Below, one piece after another: positions 61,677 to 64,000 of a DNA stretch of 64,000 nt. The notes under the pieces are model-generated. The model ran no database searches, was not told where the DNA came from, and saw nothing but the letters and a program-made list of their open reading frames with translations. The position numbers and the translations under genes are program-made. Positions within the stretch are counted from its first letter, which is position 1; every line of letters starts with the position of its first letter. Source of the DNA: Nannocystis exedens (GTDB lineage: Bacteria > Myxococcota_A > Polyangia > Nannocystales > Nannocystaceae). The stretch covers positions 2,428,001 to 2,492,000 of the forward strand of contig NZ_NETK01000001.1 in NCBI RefSeq assembly GCF_002343915.1, given 5' to 3'.

Positions 61677-62087
61677 ATGAACAGGCTCGCACGCATGAAG
61701 AAGCTCGTACGGATCTGCGCCCTCTTCAACGCGAGCATGATCGCCGCGTTCCTGGTCCCCGGGGTCCTGCCGCTGCTCGGGATCGCGGCCCCGCCCTCGC
61801 CGTTCTGGCTGTGGCTGCCGTCGCTGCTGGCCCTGTTCAGCGTGCTGGTGCTGTGGCTGTCGGCCAGCGACCTGCGCCGCTACGGCACGTTCGCGTACTG
61901 GAGCGGGATCAGCCGCCTCAGCTTCTTCGTCCTCACCTTCGCCCTCGACTTCCCCGCCACCGCCGGCAAGATCGTCGCGCTGATCGCCGTCGTCGACCTC
62001 GCGCTCGGCCTCGCCTGCGTCCTCGGCCTGCCGCCCGCCACCGGGCGCACCCCCTTGCAGCTCCTGATCCACCGCAACACCGATTGA
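61677..62087 (+). CDS. four-helix membrane protein of unknown family
   Basis: 136 residues from ATG at 61677, with GGAGG upstream. Four hydrophobic segments are visible: ICALFNASMIAAFLVPGVLPLL, FWLWLPSLLALFSVLVLWL, SFFVLTFALDF, and IVALIAVVDLALGLACVLGL. Short basic N-terminus. Small integral inner-membrane proteins of this layout have no known role. It is not obviously linked to the modification genes. Confidence 0.7.
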   Translation: MNRLARMKKLVRICALFNASMIAAFLVPGVLPLLGIAAPPSPFWLWLPSLLALFSVLVLWLSASDLRRYGTFAYWSGISRLSFFVLTFALDFPATAGKIVALIAVVDLALGLACVLGLPPATGRTPLQLLIHRNTD

Positions 62088-62199
62088 CGCGGCCTCGCAG
62101 CCGGGCCGGGCGAGTGCCCCGCGCGCTCCCGACTCCATCGACACACCACGGAGGGATGACGCGAGGCCGCGGCGGCCTCCCGGCCTGCTGCCGTCTCAA

Positions 62200-62234
62200 C
62201 ATGTTTTTCAGGACATGTCCGCTGCGACATGCCG
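62200..62234 (+). repeat. three-unit CATG-14 array
   Basis: CATG at 62200, 62214 and 62228, 14 bp apart: TTTTTCAGGA and TCCGCTGCGA spacers. It lies between the membrane protein stop and the next lipoprotein start. Confidence 0.85.
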
Positions 62235-62321
62235 TCTGGCGGCCGCCCGCGCGCGAAGTCGCGGCCGCTCCGCGCACCGTTCCCCTGCCCGTCCGCCGCT
62301 CCTCGCGCTACAGTCGCCCGC

Positions 62322-63395
62322 ATGCTCGCCCGTCCGCGCGCCTGCGCCGCGCTCCTGCTCGGCGCCTGCTCCTCGGTCCCCGCGACCAGCGCCACCTCGA
62401 CCGGCACCAGCACCAGCACCGGCACGACCACCGCCGCGACCACCACCCTCGATCCCAGCACCGACGCCCCGACCACCGGCGAACCCGCAGGCTGGACCGT
62501 CGCGCTCGAGCCCGGCGTCGACAAGGGCGCGCTCTTCAGCGTGTGGGGCCCGCAGCCGGACGACGTGATCGCCGTCGGCGGCCAGGGCGTCGGCCCGACC
62601 TCGAAGGGCCTCGCGCTGCACTGGGACGGCGCCGCCTGGACCGAGCTCGCGCTGCCGCCGGGGACCACGCGGCTCCACTGGCTCGCGGGCGTCGGCGACG
62701 CGCTGTGGGCCGTGGGCGAGGCGGGCGTGGCGATCCGGCGCGACGGCGACACCTGGACGACGATCGCCACCGGCGCCGACGTCCCGCTGTGGGGGATCTG
62801 GGGCGCCGGGCCCGACGCGATCTGGAGCGTCGGCGGCGACGGCTTCGTCGGCGCTCCTTCCGTGCTGCGCTGGAACGGCGACGCCTGGTCGCCCGAGACC
62901 CTCCCGCCGCTCCCCGAGGGCTGCCACGCCCTCTTCAAAATCGTCGGCACGAGCGCCGCCGACGTCACCGCCGTGGGCGACCTCGGCGTCGTCCTGCAGT
63001 ACGACGGCGCCGCGTGGACGCAGCAGGACGTCGGCTCGATCGCCGACCTGATCAGCGTCAGCGGTCCGGCCCACGCGCGCCTCGCCGTCGGCGGGCGAGC
63101 GAACGCGCGACTCGCCTGGTGGGACGGTCAAGATTGGACCGGCGCCACGCTCGATCGACCCGGCCTCTCGGGCGTGTGGATCGACAGCGACGGCGCCGGC
63201 TTCGTCACCGGCTCGGGCGGCCAGATCTTGCGCATCACGACCGGCAGCCTCGAGCCCGAACCCGAGCCGAGCCCGACCCACCTGTTGCTCCACGCCGCGT
63301 TCGGCTTCGCCAAAGGTCCGCGCTTCGCCGTCGGGGGCAACCTCGCCGGCATGCCGCCGCACGTCGGCGTCATCCTCCAGCACCCGGGCCCGTGA
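62322..63395 (+). CDS. lipoprotein with beta-propeller-like repeats
   Basis: 357 residues. The signal ends ALLLGACSS (lipobox), followed by a Thr/Ser-rich linker typical of this genome. The rest holds repeats of WDGxxWT/TELALPPG and GVGDALWAVGEAG type (LHWDGAAWTELALPPGTTRLHWL, VLQYDGAAWTQQDV, RLAWWDGQDWTGATL), like the blades of a beta-propeller found in myxobacterial lipoproteins. It probably acts on the cell surface. The family name is not certain. Confidence 0.75.
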   Translation: MLARPRACAALLLGACSSVPATSATSTGTSTSTGTTTAATTTLDPSTDAPTTGEPAGWTVALEPGVDKGALFSVWGPQPDDVIAVGGQGVGPTSKGLALHWDGAAWTELALPPGTTRLHWLAGVGDALWAVGEAGVAIRRDGDTWTTIATGADVPLWGIWGAGPDAIWSVGGDGFVGAPSVLRWNGDAWSPETLPPLPEGCHALFKIVGTSAADVTAVGDLGVVLQYDGAAWTQQDVGSIADLISVSGPAHARLAVGGRANARLAWWDGQDWTGATLDRPGLSGVWIDSDGAGFVTGSGGQILRITTGSLEPEPEPSPTHLLLHAAFGFAKGPRFAVGGNLAGMPPHVGVILQHPGP

Positions 63396-63411
63396 GCGCG
63401 TACCATGCCGC

Positions 63412-64000
63412 ATGCGCTTGAACTTGCAGCACGCCCTGCTCCTGCTCGCCGCCGCGGCGTGTACCCCCCACGACGGCGGCACCACCGACGCCTCCGGCAG
63501 CACGACCACCACCGACGCCGCGAGCACGACCGCCGGCACCGGCGAAGACGCCTCGTCGACGACCTCGACCACCGCCGCGACCACCGACGCACCGACCACC
63601 GGCGACCCCACCACGACCGCCACGAGCAGCACCACCGGTGAATCTGCGTACTGCTGGGGCTTCGACGTCGACGCCCCCGCGCCCTTCCTCGAGCTCTACG
63701 ACTTCGAGCACGCCCAGCTCGCCGAGGGCGTCACCCTCCCGCTCGAGTGCGGCGGCCAGGGTTCGTGGATGTTCGGCCTCTACCCCGAGTTCGGCGGCTA
63801 CGAGCCGGCGGGCGACTCGGTCGTCTTCGACCTCACCGTCGACGTCGAGGGCTACAACATCAACCCGGCCGGCCACTTCTTCAGCGGCGAGGTCTACTAC
63901 TACGTCGGCTGCGACGACATCCTCGGCGGCGTCCTCGGCGTGGTCCCGATCATCCCGCCCGACGAGCTCCCCGACCCCGCCGTCCTCGACGGCCTGTCCG
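63412..64000 (+). CDS. Thr-rich lipoprotein, C-terminus beyond window
   Basis: At least 196 residues from ATG at 63412; the stop lies outside. The signal ends LLAAAACTP (lipobox), followed by an almost pure Thr/Ser/Asp linker of about 50 residues. The domain after it (YCWGFDVDAPAPFLELYDF, ECGGQGSWMFGLYPEFGG) is beta-rich with Cys. It follows the propeller-like lipoprotein by 16 bp and is probably in the same transcript. Function is unknown. Confidence 0.65.
   Translation, partial: MRLNLQHALLLLAAAACTPHDGGTTDASGSTTTTDAASTTAGTGEDASSTTSTTAATTDAPTTGDPTTTATSSTTGESAYCWGFDVDAPAPFLELYDFEHAQLAEGVTLPLECGGQGSWMFGLYPEFGGYEPAGDSVVFDLTVDVEGYNINPAGHFFSGEVYYYVGCDDILGGVLGVVPIIPPDELPDPAVLDGLS

Overview
This is a very GC-rich window (roughly 70% G+C) from a myxobacterium, most likely of the Nannocystineae (Nannocystis, Plesiocystis or Enhygromyxa group). 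The reasons are the many lipoproteins with Thr/Asp-rich linkers after the lipobox, Ser/Thr kinases with AgmX/TonB-like tails, a CFI-box-CTERM protein, strong third-position GC bias, and a RiPP precursor almost identical in design to plesiocin from Plesiocystis. No rRNA, tRNA or CRISPR array was seen.

Layout. 1-2223: a Sel1-like lipoprotein (cut by the window edge) and an OmpA-like lipoprotein, both on the minus strand. 2224-8568: a graspetide (omega-ester peptide) cluster with precursor, ATP-grasp ligase, HlyD-type adaptor, C39 peptidase-ABC exporter and a second adaptor lipoprotein. 8800-13476: a histidine phosphatase lipoprotein, then a protein of unknown family paired with a single-CxxCH lipoprotein. 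13559-24810: a patchy accessory region with a broken LRR gene, an IS transposase, a hybrid-free sensor kinase, a His/Cys repeat protein, an ankyrin protein, small secreted proteins (one locus duplicated and decayed) and an AraC regulator. 24811-34881: a co-directional cluster of a PstS-like binding protein, OprP-like porin, ExbB-ExbD-TonB, a TonB-dependent receptor and lipoproteins, which looks like an outer-membrane uptake system for an anion such as phosphate. 34986-38998: SUKH protein, a divergent GGGPS/PcrB-like barrel translationally coupled to a class III cyclase, and a membrane protein. 39115-45794: a type VI secretion island with VgrG and a large pseudokinase on one strand, and an Eag chaperone, prePAAR effector and putative immunity protein on the other. 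45890-51690: a CFI-box protein, a Ser/Thr kinase with its usual divergent neighbour, and damaged TPR-like lipoprotein genes. 52211-56996: core genes recN, nadK, a receiver/degenerate-GGDEF regulator, rplM and rpsI. 57461-64000: an RRM protein, type I modification/specificity genes without hsdR in view (hsdM frameshifted), and lipoproteins.

The most unusual structure is not a gene. At least twelve gene junctions carry short arrays in which the palindrome CATG recurs every 14 bp exactly (consensus unit CATGTCCTTCGGGA). I counted 21 exact CATG-N10-CATG pairs where chance would give about half of one. The arrays sit downstream of stop codons at tandem and convergent junctions and were not found at divergent promoters. 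The ten bases between the CATGs are often self-complementary with covarying arms, so transcripts could fold into small hairpins (commonly UUCG-looped). Some units supply the start codon of the next gene, and degenerate units occur inside coding sequence. I do not recognise this as a described repeat class.

Two genes (hsdM and a TPR-like lipoprotein) each need one extra base to restore the frame, which may be real mutation or sequencing error.
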